From: Arcobacter arenosus
GTDB taxonomy: Bacteria > Campylobacterota > Campylobacteria > Campylobacterales > Arcobacteraceae
Direction of reading: 5' to 3'
Assembly: GCF_005771535.1 (NCBI RefSeq)
Contig: NZ_VANU01000005.1
Span: 116,213 to 180,212, forward strand
DNA length: 64,000 nt
Shown here: positions 46,807-55,527 of the stretch, piece after piece
How the letters are laid out: each line of letters begins with the position of its first letter
Position numbering within the stretch: the first letter of the stretch is position 1
Position numbers and translations under genes: made by a program
The notes under the pieces: generated by a model
Database searches by the model: none
What the model saw: only the letters and a program-made list of their open reading frames with translations
What the model was told of the DNA's origin: nothing

Positions 46807-47805
46807 ATGAAACTTCTTTTAATATTAACTGTATTTACTAATATATTGCTTGCAAATGTTATTACTTGTAAAAATAAAAATACTGCAAGTTCAATTTATT
46901 TATTATCTCAATTACAAAATAGTATTTTAACTAATCAAGGTGAATTAGATGGTAATTTAGTTTTTGGTGATATTGACCCTGCAAATTCTCCTATTGCTTA
47001 TTATGATGATAGTTCTGCTGTTTGTGGTGGAAGTGGAAACTATAATAGAATAGTAGAGGCTTATTGCAATCACAATATAGATGCTTGTTGGAGTATAAGA
47101 TTAGGTGAAAGTGGTGTAAGTACAATTATTCAAAAAGAGAGTACATATACTAATAATGTTATTCTTGTAAATGGTTTACCTTGTTTACCATATGGTGTAA
47201 ATAATGTAACTGTTGGTTTTTATGATTATGATAATAATGATATTGGTTTAGCTAATTTTTTATTAACAAATATTGAAGATGAAAATACTATTGCACTTAC
47301 AGAAAGCGAAGCAAGAAGTCAAAGAGAATACTGCCCAAATTTACTAAAATATATTGACGAATGGGAATTAAAATTAGATTTACAAAATGAGTCATTAAAT
47401 AAAAGCCTAACTACTATTAATATACTAAATACAAGCTCTATAAATCAAAGATTAGAAGATATTAATATTACTTTACAAAATTTAAATACTACTAATCAAG
47501 AAAGTGAAGATTATACTGGTGTTGCTGATTCTTTAGAGGTTAATCCTGATATTAATTCAGAACTTGATAGTTTTACAGATAATATTAAATCATCAATAGA
47601 GAATTCATTTGATAACTACTCAAATGTTTTTGGTTTTGGTGGTTATGGCTCTGCTCCTACTCCAATTACTTTTTCAATGTTTGGCAAAACTTATTCAGCA
47701 TTTGATGTATCAAACTATAGTGAACATTTATCATTAATTAGAACTACTTTTCTATCTTTTGCTTATGTGTGGGGTTTTATTTTAGTTGTTAGGGATTTAG
47801 CATGA
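46807..47805 (+). CDS. Putative phage tip/adsorption protein A (pIII-like)
   Basis: A 332-residue exported protein with a signal peptide (to about 16), a cysteine-bearing N-terminal domain (about 17-180), a coiled-coil-like Asn-rich segment, and a C-terminal domain with SNVFGFGGYGSAP and a final membrane anchor (FLSFAYVWGFILVV). The C-terminal 95 residues are clearly paralogous to those of the next gene. This N-domain plus anchor layout is that of pIII/attachment proteins. The pair overlaps by four bases. The receptor is unknown. Confidence 0.65.
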   Translation: MKLLLILTVFTNILLANVITCKNKNTASSIYLLSQLQNSILTNQGELDGNLVFGDIDPANSPIAYYDDSSAVCGGSGNYNRIVEAYCNHNIDACWSIRLGESGVSTIIQKESTYTNNVILVNGLPCLPYGVNNVTVGFYDYDNNDIGLANFLLTNIEDENTIALTESEARSQREYCPNLLKYIDEWELKLDLQNESLNKSLTTINILNTSSINQRLEDINITLQNLNTTNQESEDYTGVADSLEVNPDINSELDSFTDNIKSSIENSFDNYSNVFGFGGYGSAPTPITFSMFGKTYSAFDVSNYSEHLSLIRTTFLSFAYVWGFILVVRDLA

Positions 47806-49322
47806 AAAAAATATATTTAATTTTAATTTTTTTTATAAATGTATATGCTGATACACCACCAAGTTTTAAAGTATTAGATTATTATCATTTTCTATGTAAT
47901 GGTACAGATATTAGTAGAGCTGAAAATAATTATTTCATGGAAGCTATTCCTGATTCTGATTATTTAGATACATCATCTGAAAATAGTTCTAAATTATATA
48001 ATAATTTAAAAACAGTTTATATGAAAGGTATTGAATTTAAATGTTCCCCTGAAAAGTATTCTTTTGAATATGATGAACCTGATAATTCTGATTTACTTTA
48101 TTTTAATGAAAATGGAAATCAAATAGTTTGGTATAAATATAATGTAATTGAAAGTGATATATTATATGAAGATTTAGGGATTCCAACTGGTACACCGCCA
48201 AGTTTTAAAGTTTTAGATTATGACCATGAATATTGTGGAGGTTCTTCAACTCATTCATCAAATGATTATTTTATGGAAGCTTATCCTACTACTGAATATT
48301 TACCTAATAATTCTACTTATTATGAGACTAAATCGTTTAATAATATGCATCAAGTTTTAAAAAATGGTGAAACTTATTATTGTTCTGAAAATACTTCTAA
48401 TTTTGAATATCAAAATACTAATGATTCTGATTTGGTTTATTTTAAAGGTAATACAACTAGTTTACATGCTATTGTTTGGTATAAATATAATGTAATAAAT
48501 GAAGATATAAGAACTAATGATACATCTTGTCAAGACATACCTGATAACAATATTTTTAATGGTTTAAAATATCAAGGGAAAGCAACTGATAATAGTTCAT
48601 GTCAGTCTATGTATAATGATAATGGCGATGGAAACGGCTATCAGTTTGTTAATACAGACTTATCAGGTGAGTGTTTAGGGTTTTGTTATTATAATCTTCC
48701 TGATTCTACAGATACAGAAAATAATACTGACAATGGGGATAATAACAATAGCTCAAATACAGACAATACTGATACAACAAATGATAATATAAGTGATGGT
48801 ACTGAAACAGAATTAAGTGATTTAATTCCTTATCTTGATGAAGTAGAGGAAAAAAATCAAAATATAAAAGATTCTTTAGACACTTTAAATAATAATCTAA
48901 ATACTCAATTTAATAGCATAAATTCAAATAATACTAATCTAAATAATACAATGTCAAATTTAAATACAACATTGCAAACATTAAACACAAAATTAGATGA
49001 AATAGACAATAGCGAAAATGATGATAGTAACTATGATGGATTAACAGATGATTTTGAGATTAATCCAAGTATAGATGGAGAATTATCAAACTTTCAAGGA
49101 GATATTGAAAATAGATTAACAAATACTTTTGATACTTATTCAAATGTATTTGGTTTTGGTGGTTATGGCTCTGCTCCTGCTCCTATAACTTTTAACGCAT
49201 TTGGTAAGACTTACACTATTTTTGATATTAAATATCTTAATCCATATATAGACCAAATAAGAAATATATTTTTGGTAGCCGCTTATATCTTCGGTCTATT
49301 TTTAGTATTTAAAGGAGTATAA
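47802..49322 (+). CDS. Putative phage tip/adsorption protein B with duplicated N-domain
   Basis: A 506-residue protein. After the signal peptide (1-16), an N-terminal domain is duplicated: residues 18-120 and 131-236 both start TPPSFKVLDY and end IVWYKYNVI. A cysteine-containing segment (237-298), an Asp/Asn/Thr-rich linker (300-338) and a coiled coil (340-405) follow. The C-terminal anchor domain (406-506) is shared with the preceding protein. The repeated domains separated from the anchor by a flexible linker mirror the N1/N2-linker-CT plan of Ff pIII. Host recognition is the likely role. Confidence 0.68.
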   Translation: MKKIYLILIFFINVYADTPPSFKVLDYYHFLCNGTDISRAENNYFMEAIPDSDYLDTSSENSSKLYNNLKTVYMKGIEFKCSPEKYSFEYDEPDNSDLLYFNENGNQIVWYKYNVIESDILYEDLGIPTGTPPSFKVLDYDHEYCGGSSTHSSNDYFMEAYPTTEYLPNNSTYYETKSFNNMHQVLKNGETYYCSENTSNFEYQNTNDSDLVYFKGNTTSLHAIVWYKYNVINEDIRTNDTSCQDIPDNNIFNGLKYQGKATDNSSCQSMYNDNGDGNGYQFVNTDLSGECLGFCYYNLPDSTDTENNTDNGDNNNSSNTDNTDTTNDNISDGTETELSDLIPYLDEVEEKNQNIKDSLDTLNNNLNTQFNSINSNNTNLNNTMSNLNTTLQTLNTKLDEIDNSENDDSNYDGLTDDFEINPSIDGELSNFQGDIENRLTNTFDTYSNVFGFGGYGSAPAPITFNAFGKTYTIFDIKYLNPYIDQIRNIFLVAAYIFGLFLVFKGV

Positions 49323-49323
49323 A

Positions 49324-49605
49324 ATGCCTGCTATATCTGCTATTATTTCTGCTGTATTATCAGCTCTTGGTTTTATTACTAAAAATCCATTCTTACAAAA
49401 AATGGTTATTTTTTCTTTCTTTTTCGCTGTTGTATCTTATACAGTTGATTTCTTTTTAGGTAAAGCTTCAAACACTTTAGTTAATGCTTCACAAATATTA
49501 ACACTTGCTTCATATCTTGGATTTTTAAATGCTTTAAAAGTTGTATTTAATTTTTTAATTGCAGGTTTTATAGCTAAACAAATTTTAGCATTTGTAAGGT
49601 CTTAA
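49324..49605 (+). CDS. Minor coat protein, pVI/DUF2523-like
   Basis: A 93-residue, strongly hydrophobic protein with three helices (about 5-18, 25-45, 60-88). It lies between the tip proteins and zot, exactly where filamentous phages place the pVI-like minor coat protein. The start follows AAGGAGTATAAA. The DUF2523 link is from size, topology and position. Confidence 0.72.
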   Translation: MPAISAIISAVLSALGFITKNPFLQKMVIFSFFFAVVSYTVDFFLGKASNTLVNASQILTLASYLGFLNALKVVFNFLIAGFIAKQILAFVRS

Positions 49606-49607
49606 TT

Positions 49608-50714
49608 ATGGTTACCTTTATAACTGGATTTCCCGGAAGTGGTAAATCATATTATGAGATTGATAAAATATATAATATCATGTCAAAAAATCATGACTTA
49701 TCAAAAAATATTGAGGTTATATATACAAATATTAATGGTATAAAATTAGATAAGTTTCCTCAGAATGGTATTGAACTAAAAAAATTAAATATAGATGAAT
49801 TTTACAAATATTTAGAACAATCATTTTCATTATATGATCTTTATAAAAATAGTGATAATGTAGATGAACATTTGATTAAACACTCAAAAGAAAAAGGTTA
49901 CTTTAACTGCCTTATTGTTTTTGATGAGTGCCACGACTTTTTAAGTAATCAAGATAGAGTTAAAATTTATTGGCTAACTTATCATAGACACTTACATCAT
50001 GAAATAGATTTGCTTACTCAGAATAAAGGTCTTATTAATTCAAAATATAGAGCTATTCCTGAGATATTTATCGAAGCTCAACCAAGGAGTAAAAAACTAT
50101 TCTCAAATACTCTTACATATAAACACTATGCTTCTTTTGCAATGAGAAAAAATGATTTATTTAATAAATCCTCTATTAAAACAAGAAAAGAAGTATTTGA
50201 CTTATATACAAGTGGAAATACTTCTAAACAAAAATCAATAGTTAAAAAGTTTATTCTTATTGTTTTCATTGGCCTTTTAATTGCAGGGGTCTTATTTTAT
50301 AATCTTCTTTTATCATTTAATTTTTTTGAAAATACAGATAAAAAAGAAGATACTTTAAATATTGAAACTCAAAAATTAGAAAAGATTTCAAATATACCAA
50401 CAAATCAAAATTTTCAAAGAGTTCAAAATAATACAGATATTAAAAACTTTGATAAATATGTTTTAAAAGTTGTTTTTGATAGTAGAGAGGGATATTTTAT
50501 CTTTAATAATTACTATTCAGTAATACATTTTAGGAAGTTTTTAAAAGAAACTAATTCAAAAGTATTAAGTAAATACTCTTTGATTGCAAACAAAAAATAT
50601 AAACTATCGCATTTATATATTTCTACAAATGATGAATCATTAAAAAAATTCTTTGTTTTACCAAAAATTAAAAAAAATCAAAAAAATTTAGATGATATTA
50701 AAATCAATTTCTAA
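49608..50714 (+). CDS. zot: Zot-type assembly ATPase (pI analogue)
   Basis: A 368-residue inner-membrane morphogenesis ATPase that drives extrusion of the phage through the envelope. Walker A is GFPGSGKS (residues 7-14) and Walker B is LIVFDECHD. One membrane helix lies near 214-234, followed by a periplasmic domain that should contact the secretin. The Zot/pI family is a marker for inoviruses. Two-base gap after the pVI-like gene. Confidence 0.95.
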   Translation: MVTFITGFPGSGKSYYEIDKIYNIMSKNHDLSKNIEVIYTNINGIKLDKFPQNGIELKKLNIDEFYKYLEQSFSLYDLYKNSDNVDEHLIKHSKEKGYFNCLIVFDECHDFLSNQDRVKIYWLTYHRHLHHEIDLLTQNKGLINSKYRAIPEIFIEAQPRSKKLFSNTLTYKHYASFAMRKNDLFNKSSIKTRKEVFDLYTSGNTSKQKSIVKKFILIVFIGLLIAGVLFYNLLLSFNFFENTDKKEDTLNIETQKLEKISNIPTNQNFQRVQNNTDIKNFDKYVLKVVFDSREGYFIFNNYYSVIHFRKFLKETNSKVLSKYSLIANKKYKLSHLYISTNDESLKKFFVLPKIKKNQKNLDDIKINF

Positions 50715-50729
50715 TATAAGGGGTACGGT

Positions 50730-51887
50730 ATGAAAAAATCAATTCTATTAATTTTATTAATTGTTAGTACTGTTTTTAGTTCAGAGTTTGTGGATATTCC
50801 ATTAACAGAATATATTAAAATAGTTTCTAAACAAAAAAATATCTCAATTATAATTGATAACAATATTGATAAAAACTATAGTATTTATCTTTCTTCTAAA
50901 TTAGAAGAATCTATATATTTTGATATTTTAGAGACTATCTTAAAAAAAGAAAATATGATTCTAAAATACTATAAAAATCATTACTATATAACAAAAAGAA
51001 CTGTTAAAACATCAATTAAAAATAAAGTCTTTAGTTATAGATTTCATTATCTAAATGAAGCTGATATTAAAGGTTTGATGAGTATATATAATTATAAATA
51101 CAATTATGTAAAATCTTTAAAATCAATTTTTATTGACTGTACGGCTACAGAATTTAATCAACTTGTAAATTTATTTAATGAATATGATTTTATTCCTAAC
51201 CAAAAGAAATTAAAAATCACAATATTAGATACTAATCTTACAAAATTAAAAGAGTATGGATTTGAGAATAATTTAAATATTGCTTCAAGTGAAAATAGTT
51301 CTTTATTCTTTAATTTCCTTGCTTTCCCTTTTTCATCAACAAATATATTACCAGACTTAAAAAGAAGTAATTTTACATCATATATTAAATTCATGAATAG
51401 TAAAAATATTACTGATATTCTGTCAAGTCCTACTGTATCAATTTTTGATGGTAAAAAAACTGTTTTTGAAGTAGTAAAAAATATACCATTTAAAACAGGT
51501 CAAACAATATCTAATGATAATATTACAAAAACTACAACATCAATTGATTATAAAGATGTAGGTTTAAAGCTTGAAGTATTACCAATAATCAATAAGAATC
51601 AAGCCTTTTTAGATCTTAGTTTAACTATAGAAAATATATTAGATAAATCAGATACTCCAGTTACATCAAAAAGGCATTTTAAACAGTATGTATCTTTAAA
51701 TGTAGGTGAAACGTTCATACTAAATGGAATTAATCAAACAGAAACATACAATGATGATTTTAAGACACCATTTTTAAGTGATATCCCTTATATAGGGTGG
51801 CTATTTAAAAATGAGTATGAAGATATAAAAACTTCAAATTTGACTGTTTTATTAGAATTAAAAGATAAAGCGTCGCAGACAAAATAA
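50730..51887 (+). CDS. Phage-encoded secretin (pIV analogue)
   Basis: A 385-residue outer-membrane secretin with a signal peptide (1-17), an N0/N1-like periplasmic part (about 20-160) and the secretin domain with SPTVSIFDGKKTVFEV and the final block TPFLSDIPYIGWLFKNE. It forms the exit pore for virions. Many filamentous phages borrow a host secretin; this element carries its own, so it is export-independent. It follows zot by 15 bases. Confidence 0.94.
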   Translation: MKKSILLILLIVSTVFSSEFVDIPLTEYIKIVSKQKNISIIIDNNIDKNYSIYLSSKLEESIYFDILETILKKENMILKYYKNHYYITKRTVKTSIKNKVFSYRFHYLNEADIKGLMSIYNYKYNYVKSLKSIFIDCTATEFNQLVNLFNEYDFIPNQKKLKITILDTNLTKLKEYGFENNLNIASSENSSLFFNFLAFPFSSTNILPDLKRSNFTSYIKFMNSKNITDILSSPTVSIFDGKKTVFEVVKNIPFKTGQTISNDNITKTTTSIDYKDVGLKLEVLPIINKNQAFLDLSLTIENILDKSDTPVTSKRHFKQYVSLNVGETFILNGINQTETYNDDFKTPFLSDIPYIGWLFKNEYEDIKTSNLTVLLELKDKASQTK

Positions 51888-51892
51888 ACCAC

Positions 51893-51924
51893 TTTCTAAG
51901 AGTGACGGAGGTCACTCTTAGAAA
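51893..51924. other. Perfect 14-bp hairpin upstream of rep, candidate replication origin
   Basis: TTTCTAAGAGTGAC (51893-51906) pairs with GTCACTCTTAGAAA (51911-51924) around a GGAG loop; CCA/TGG ends extend it. No T-tract follows, so a terminator is less likely. It sits between secretin and rep, a good place for the HUH nick site. Confidence 0.55.
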
Positions 51925-51974
51925 TGGTCTTGATTACTTTTAAAAAAGTTACGTCAGTAAAAGAAAGGATAAAA

Positions 51975-53381
51975 ATGTACGGTATAACAAGACAAGATAT
52001 TCAAATCATAGATACTAAAATAGAACTTCAAAAGAAGTATCTATTAAGTAGACATTTTGACTTTGGAGACAATACAAAATCTGCTTTAGATTTTACATAT
52101 AGTGCAAATCTAAATCCAAAGAAATACTTTGCAGAAATGAACAATAGAATCAAATCAATATTTGAATATGCAAAAGATTTAAACTTAAAGCCTGTATTTA
52201 TTACTCTTACTGCTCCAAGTAAGTATCATAAATTGAATGTTAATGGAGAATTAAAAATAAATCCAAATGAGACTGCAAAGGCTTTAACTCAAATTTTTAA
52301 TAAATTTACATCATTACAAATATTTAGAAAAATGAAAAAAGATTTAGGACATGGACTAATTTATTTTAGAGTATATGAACCTCATAAGAGTGGTGTTCCT
52401 CATTTACATGCTATGTTATTTCTTCCGGCAGGATACATTTTACCAGTTAAGAAAAGATACAAAGAATACTTTACAGACACGAAAAGATGGGGAAATAATA
52501 AAAAATCTATTGATTTTAAATACACATGGTATAACTCTGCAGGTGGTGCTGTTGCTTATATTATGAAGTATGTGACAAAGACTTTTAAAAATGAAAATGA
52601 TGATAGTACGCAGTACGCATCTTATTGGTATATTAAACATAATATTAGAAGATTTCTATGCTCGAGAACTTTAGCTCCAATTACTATTTATAGAAAGATT
52701 AGACACTTCTTTAAAAAACATTCAAATGACTATTTAAAAATAACACAACTTATTAGAAATAATGAAATACATAGATTATTTGATGATACTACTTATTCAT
52801 ACATGAAATTTAATTATGAGACTGGAGAAGTAGAGGACATTACTGTATGGCAAAAGAACACAGATTTAATACTTAATTCAAGAATAAAAACAAAAGATAC
52901 CTTTACATTAAAATATACAAAAAAAGATAAGAAAAAACCACTATTAGCTATAGTCTCTGATTTTGAAAAATATGCATTTAATGAGAGTTTACAAAAGTTT
53001 GTTTTAATGCCTGTAGTACCTAGTTTACTTAGTAATTATCAACTTTCACACTACTATAGAATATTAGATGATAAGCCAATTAATGAACTTGATTTAGTTC
53101 ATTTTGGAGTTGTAAAAAATGAAATGATAAAAAGAGGTATGTTTGGAAATACAGTTAAAAAAGCAACATTTGAAAAAAGACAAGTTTGTGATATATGGAC
53201 CAAAGAAGAATATACACATACTGCAATAGTAACAGATGGCTATAACTCAATGTCAAACTTTATCGAAGATCTAAATATTTATACAGAGACTAAACCTTTT
53301 ACCAACCAGAGGGCGGTAGCACACGTTCCTCTACAATTTAGTGTTCCCGATGAAGTAAGCTATGACGTGCCGTTTATATAA
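51975..53381 (+). CDS. rep: HUH-family rolling-circle replication initiator
   Basis: A 468-residue endonuclease that nicks the plus strand to start rolling-circle replication. Motif 1 FITLTAP (75-81), the metal-binding HUH motif in GVPHLHAML (His143 and His145), and the catalytic tyrosine helix AYIMKYVTK (Tyr195 and Tyr199) are present in order. Two tyrosines four apart recall phage P2 A/phiX174 A-type Reps. The start at 51975 follows AAAGGA; the frame opens earlier but runs into the hairpin. The long C-terminal half (from about 300) is unassigned. Confidence 0.9.
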   Translation: MYGITRQDIQIIDTKIELQKKYLLSRHFDFGDNTKSALDFTYSANLNPKKYFAEMNNRIKSIFEYAKDLNLKPVFITLTAPSKYHKLNVNGELKINPNETAKALTQIFNKFTSLQIFRKMKKDLGHGLIYFRVYEPHKSGVPHLHAMLFLPAGYILPVKKRYKEYFTDTKRWGNNKKSIDFKYTWYNSAGGAVAYIMKYVTKTFKNENDDSTQYASYWYIKHNIRRFLCSRTLAPITIYRKIRHFFKKHSNDYLKITQLIRNNEIHRLFDDTTYSYMKFNYETGEVEDITVWQKNTDLILNSRIKTKDTFTLKYTKKDKKKPLLAIVSDFEKYAFNESLQKFVLMPVVPSLLSNYQLSHYYRILDDKPINELDLVHFGVVKNEMIKRGMFGNTVKKATFEKRQVCDIWTKEEYTHTAIVTDGYNSMSNFIEDLNIYTETKPFTNQRAVAHVPLQFSVPDEVSYDVPFI

Positions 53382-53391
53382 AGATTATAAG

Positions 53392-53526
53392 ATGAATAAA
53401 AAAATTATTAACAATTTAAAACTTATTTCACATCTTATTGATGAAATAGATTCTTTAAAAGATAAATTAAAGCATAAAAAAATACCAAATAATAATAAAT
53501 CAACATTAACAATATTAAAAGGATAA
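53392..53526 (+). CDS. Small charged phage protein, unknown
   Basis: A 44-residue, lysine- and asparagine-rich helical protein between rep and the AlpA-like gene, three bases from the latter. No motif is seen. Kept because it fits the tight phage gene spacing. Confidence 0.4.
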   Translation: MNKKIINNLKLISHLIDEIDSLKDKLKHKKIPNNNKSTLTILKG

Positions 53527-53529
53527 GAA

Positions 53530-53700
53530 ATGAGCAAGTTTTTAAGAATAACTAGTGTCATGGATAGGACGGGATTGGCAAAAAGTACAATATGGTTGTG
53601 GGTAAAAGAAAATAAATTTCCTAAACCAATTAAATTAAGTCCTAGAATTACTGTTTGGGAGGAAGAAAAAATAGTAGGTTGGATGGAAAGTAAAATATAA
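53530..53700 (+). CDS. AlpA-like small DNA-binding regulator
   Basis: A 56-residue MerR-fold/AlpA-type protein with TGLAKSTIWLWVKE as the helix-turn-helix, followed by FPKPIKLSPRITVWEEE and a terminal helix starting IVGWME. Such proteins act as excisionases or activators of integrase genes in P4-like elements. It is close to the right end with arm-type repeats, which suits excision control. AAGGATAAGAA precedes its ATG. Confidence 0.85.
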   Translation: MSKFLRITSVMDRTGLAKSTIWLWVKENKFPKPIKLSPRITVWEEEKIVGWMESKI

Positions 53701-53721
53701 TATATTATGATATAATTTCGA

Positions 53722-54132
53722 ATGGATAAAAAAGAGTTAATGGAACTAGATTTAGAGATAATAGGAATTAAACATAAGTTAAATAAAATTAAGTACTATA
53801 AAAGTAATGATTCCTTTAAAGACAAATATAATAAATTATATAAACTATATAAGACTAAGTTACTCATACAAAAAGAATTTGATCCTTATCGATATCAAAT
53901 TAATCGTCCCCAACTTGAAAAGAATAGAGAAGAAAGATATAATAATCTTCCCTTAAAAATTAAAAGTATTATTCAAAAATATAACTATGATTATTTAAAA
54001 GATAACAGTGGTATTTTTACTCCTAATCCTGATCCTTCGTGTCCTATTGCAAAAGAGGTCACTAATGCTAGAGAAGAAATTGAACAAATGAATATTTACG
54101 ATTTTTATAGACAAAGAGAATGGAATGAGTAA
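53722..54132 (+). CDS. Hypothetical phage protein
   Basis: A 136-residue, highly charged, helical protein with many Lys, Tyr and Asn residues and no recognised motif. Last larger gene of the element. Its place behind the AlpA-like gene suggests a regulatory or replication accessory role, which is inference. Confidence 0.55.
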   Translation: MDKKELMELDLEIIGIKHKLNKIKYYKSNDSFKDKYNKLYKLYKTKLLIQKEFDPYRYQINRPQLEKNREERYNNLPLKIKSIIQKYNYDYLKDNSGIFTPNPDPSCPIAKEVTNAREEIEQMNIYDFYRQREWNE

Positions 54133-54196
54133 GGGATTTCCGTTAATTGATGTAATTGAAGATATATCAAAAGAACTTGTTGATGAAGTCATCTAA
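54125..54196 (+). CDS. Possible 23-residue ORF at the right end
   Basis: An ATG overlapping the preceding gene end opens a 23-codon frame (starts MSKGFPLIDVIED). Overlap favours it slightly; size argues against it. No function can be given. Confidence 0.2.
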   Translation: MSKGFPLIDVIEDISKELVDEVI

Positions 54197-54209
54197 GATA
54201 ATATAAAAT

Positions 54210-54228
54210 AGGGGTATATTTAGGGGTA
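54210..54228 (+). repeat. Right arm-type integrase site (double repeat)
   Basis: AGGGGTATATTTAGGGGTA, differing from the left unit at 38351-38369 by one base, with the same 12-base spacing between AGGGGT copies. It lies about 50 bases inside the right attachment site. Confidence 0.6.
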
Positions 54229-54276
54229 CTTATATAATGACCCTCTTTAAAGCCCTTAAACTAGACCTCTTTTATT

Positions 54277-54290
54277 CCGGACACCACCAT
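54277..54290 (+). repeat. Right attachment site (partial tmRNA 3' end)
   Basis: CCGGACACCACCAT, matching the tmRNA end CCGGACACCTCCACCAT apart from three missing bases. The mismatch means the displaced end has decayed or the true core is only nine bases. Confidence 0.6.
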
Positions 54291-54315
54291 GATATTAAAT
54301 GATAATTTTAAAATT

Positions 54316-54477
54316 TTATTTTCCAGCTGCTGTTGGATTTTCTTCCATAAATTTATCTATTTTAGCAATAGCATTAACTTCAAGTGAAGCTGTTTTTTCA
54401 TCAAAATAAGCTTTAAAACCAAATAATCCAGACACCCCAATAATTACTAGAAATAATGCAACATACACCCTATCCAT
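54316..54477 (-). CDS. Small single-pass membrane protein
   Basis: A 53-residue protein with an N-terminal helix (VALFLVIIGVSGLFGF) and a charged tail ending ENPTAAGK. A strong AAGGAGAG ribosome site precedes the ATG. It lies just outside the right attachment site, so it is probably host. No function recognised. The rest of the 54291-54662 interval shows no other gene. Confidence 0.6.
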   Translation of the reverse strand: MDRVYVALFLVIIGVSGLFGFKAYFDEKTASLEVNAIAKIDKFMEENPTAAGK

Positions 54478-54662
54478 ATGCTCTCCTTATTCGAAATTAT
54501 ACTTCAAGAATAAAGTAATGTCAATGCATATTTTTATATTACATATTGAAGCTTTATGAAAATTACTATACAAATAAAAAAATATAAAAAGATTTTCTAG
54601 ATTTCTATTTTTTATACAACACAATAATATAAAAGTTATATTATATGGTATAATTCTATATT

Positions 54663-55490
54663 ATGAATTTTATATTAAAGGGTATTACATTTTTTATTCT
54701 ACTTACAAATGTTCTTTTTGCTGTTTCATGGAATACCTGTATAGAAAAATATTCAAAGGCAAAAAAATTTAGTGACAATACTAAATTAATGTATATCTAT
54801 TTAAAATCAACAAAAAATTGCTTATTAAAATTCAAAGACTCTTTGAAAGAAAACCCAAAAAGTGAATTTACATTAGAAGCGATGGATAATAATATCAAAA
54901 AAATCAATGGCTATATAGAAGAATTAATTCCTAATTATATCTATCCAAATTCAAATCTAGAACAAATTCCTAAATATATTTATACTCAACAATCTATCCC
55001 TAAATTTAACACTGATTATATATATTTTATAAAATTTGAAAAATGTAATGGTATACATGCAGAAGATAAAATATACACAGCAAAACATTGTAATATAGAA
55101 AATTCAATGCATATAAAAAATGACTTAAGTTATATAAAAACTAATACAATCTCTAAACTTGAAACCAATAAGCTAGATTTAAATAAATCTGGTACTTTCA
55201 AATACTATTCAATGTCAAAAGAAGGTATGTTTTACAATGTATTAATCAAAGAAAAAGATTGTAAATTTTATGAAGAGAAAGTTGGTATTAGTGCCATAAC
55301 CCAATCACTAGATTTAGCTGATTTGAATAAAAAAACCGAGATAAGAAGTAATTGTTTAGCAATACCTTCAAATAGTGGAGGAGGAGTATTTCAAGATAAT
55401 AAACTTGTAGGAATTATTTCAAAAACAGTATTTAAAAATGATATCTTTTTATATAGTGTTATTGAACCAATTCATACAGTTTATAAATAA
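54663..55490 (+). CDS. Secreted trypsin-like serine protease
   Basis: A 275-residue exported protein with a signal peptide (to about 20). An N-terminal helical segment (about 25-95) leads to a chymotrypsin-like domain with the catalytic histidine in YTAKHCN (compare TAAHC) and the serine motif NSGGGVF (compare GDSGGP), followed by LVGIISK. The Asp of the triad is not fixed by eye. Cysteines at the trypsin positions are partly kept. It is alone between the prophage end and pgi and ends with a hairpin. Confidence 0.72.
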   Translation: MNFILKGITFFILLTNVLFAVSWNTCIEKYSKAKKFSDNTKLMYIYLKSTKNCLLKFKDSLKENPKSEFTLEAMDNNIKKINGYIEELIPNYIYPNSNLEQIPKYIYTQQSIPKFNTDYIYFIKFEKCNGIHAEDKIYTAKHCNIENSMHIKNDLSYIKTNTISKLETNKLDLNKSGTFKYYSMSKEGMFYNVLIKEKDCKFYEEKVGISAITQSLDLADLNKKTEIRSNCLAIPSNSGGGVFQDNKLVGIISKTVFKNDIFLYSVIEPIHTVYK

Positions 55491-55521
55491 ATTTTAGAGA
55501 CTATTTTAAAATCTCTAAAAT
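55491..55521. terminator. Terminator between the protease gene and pgi
   Basis: ATTTTAGAGA (55491-55500) pairs with TCTCTAAAAT (55512-55521), flanked by A/T-rich sequence; suits the convergent genes. Confidence 0.65.
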
Positions 55522-55527
55522 CTCTTT

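Larger units (their letters stand above)
38237..54290. mobile_element. Integrated filamentous (inovirus-type) prophage with a defence-like cargo cassette
   Basis: About 16 kb inserted at the 3' end of ssrA. The left edge is the tmRNA end and the right edge a partial copy of it at 54277-54290. Gene order: tyrosine integrase, four cargo genes, HTH regulator, AT-rich control region, ssDNA-binding candidate, major coat, two small coat candidates, two tip proteins, pVI-like protein, Zot ATPase, secretin, hairpin, HUH Rep, AlpA-like and small genes. All modules look intact. It is larger than typical inoviruses (about 6-10 kb); the extra length is the cargo. No transposase or Xer-dif feature is seen. 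Confidence 0.88.

Noticed and set aside
47802-49322. Calling the low-complexity Asn/Asp region an assembly artefact
   Set aside because: The frame is intact through it and the linker position fits pIII-like proteins.
51158-51394. Minus-strand frame in the secretin gene
   Set aside because: Shadow of the secretin frame, no ribosome site.
38237-54290. Integrative plasmid or P4-like satellite instead of a phage
   Set aside because: Coat, Zot, pVI-like and secretin genes in inovirus order argue for a filamentous phage.
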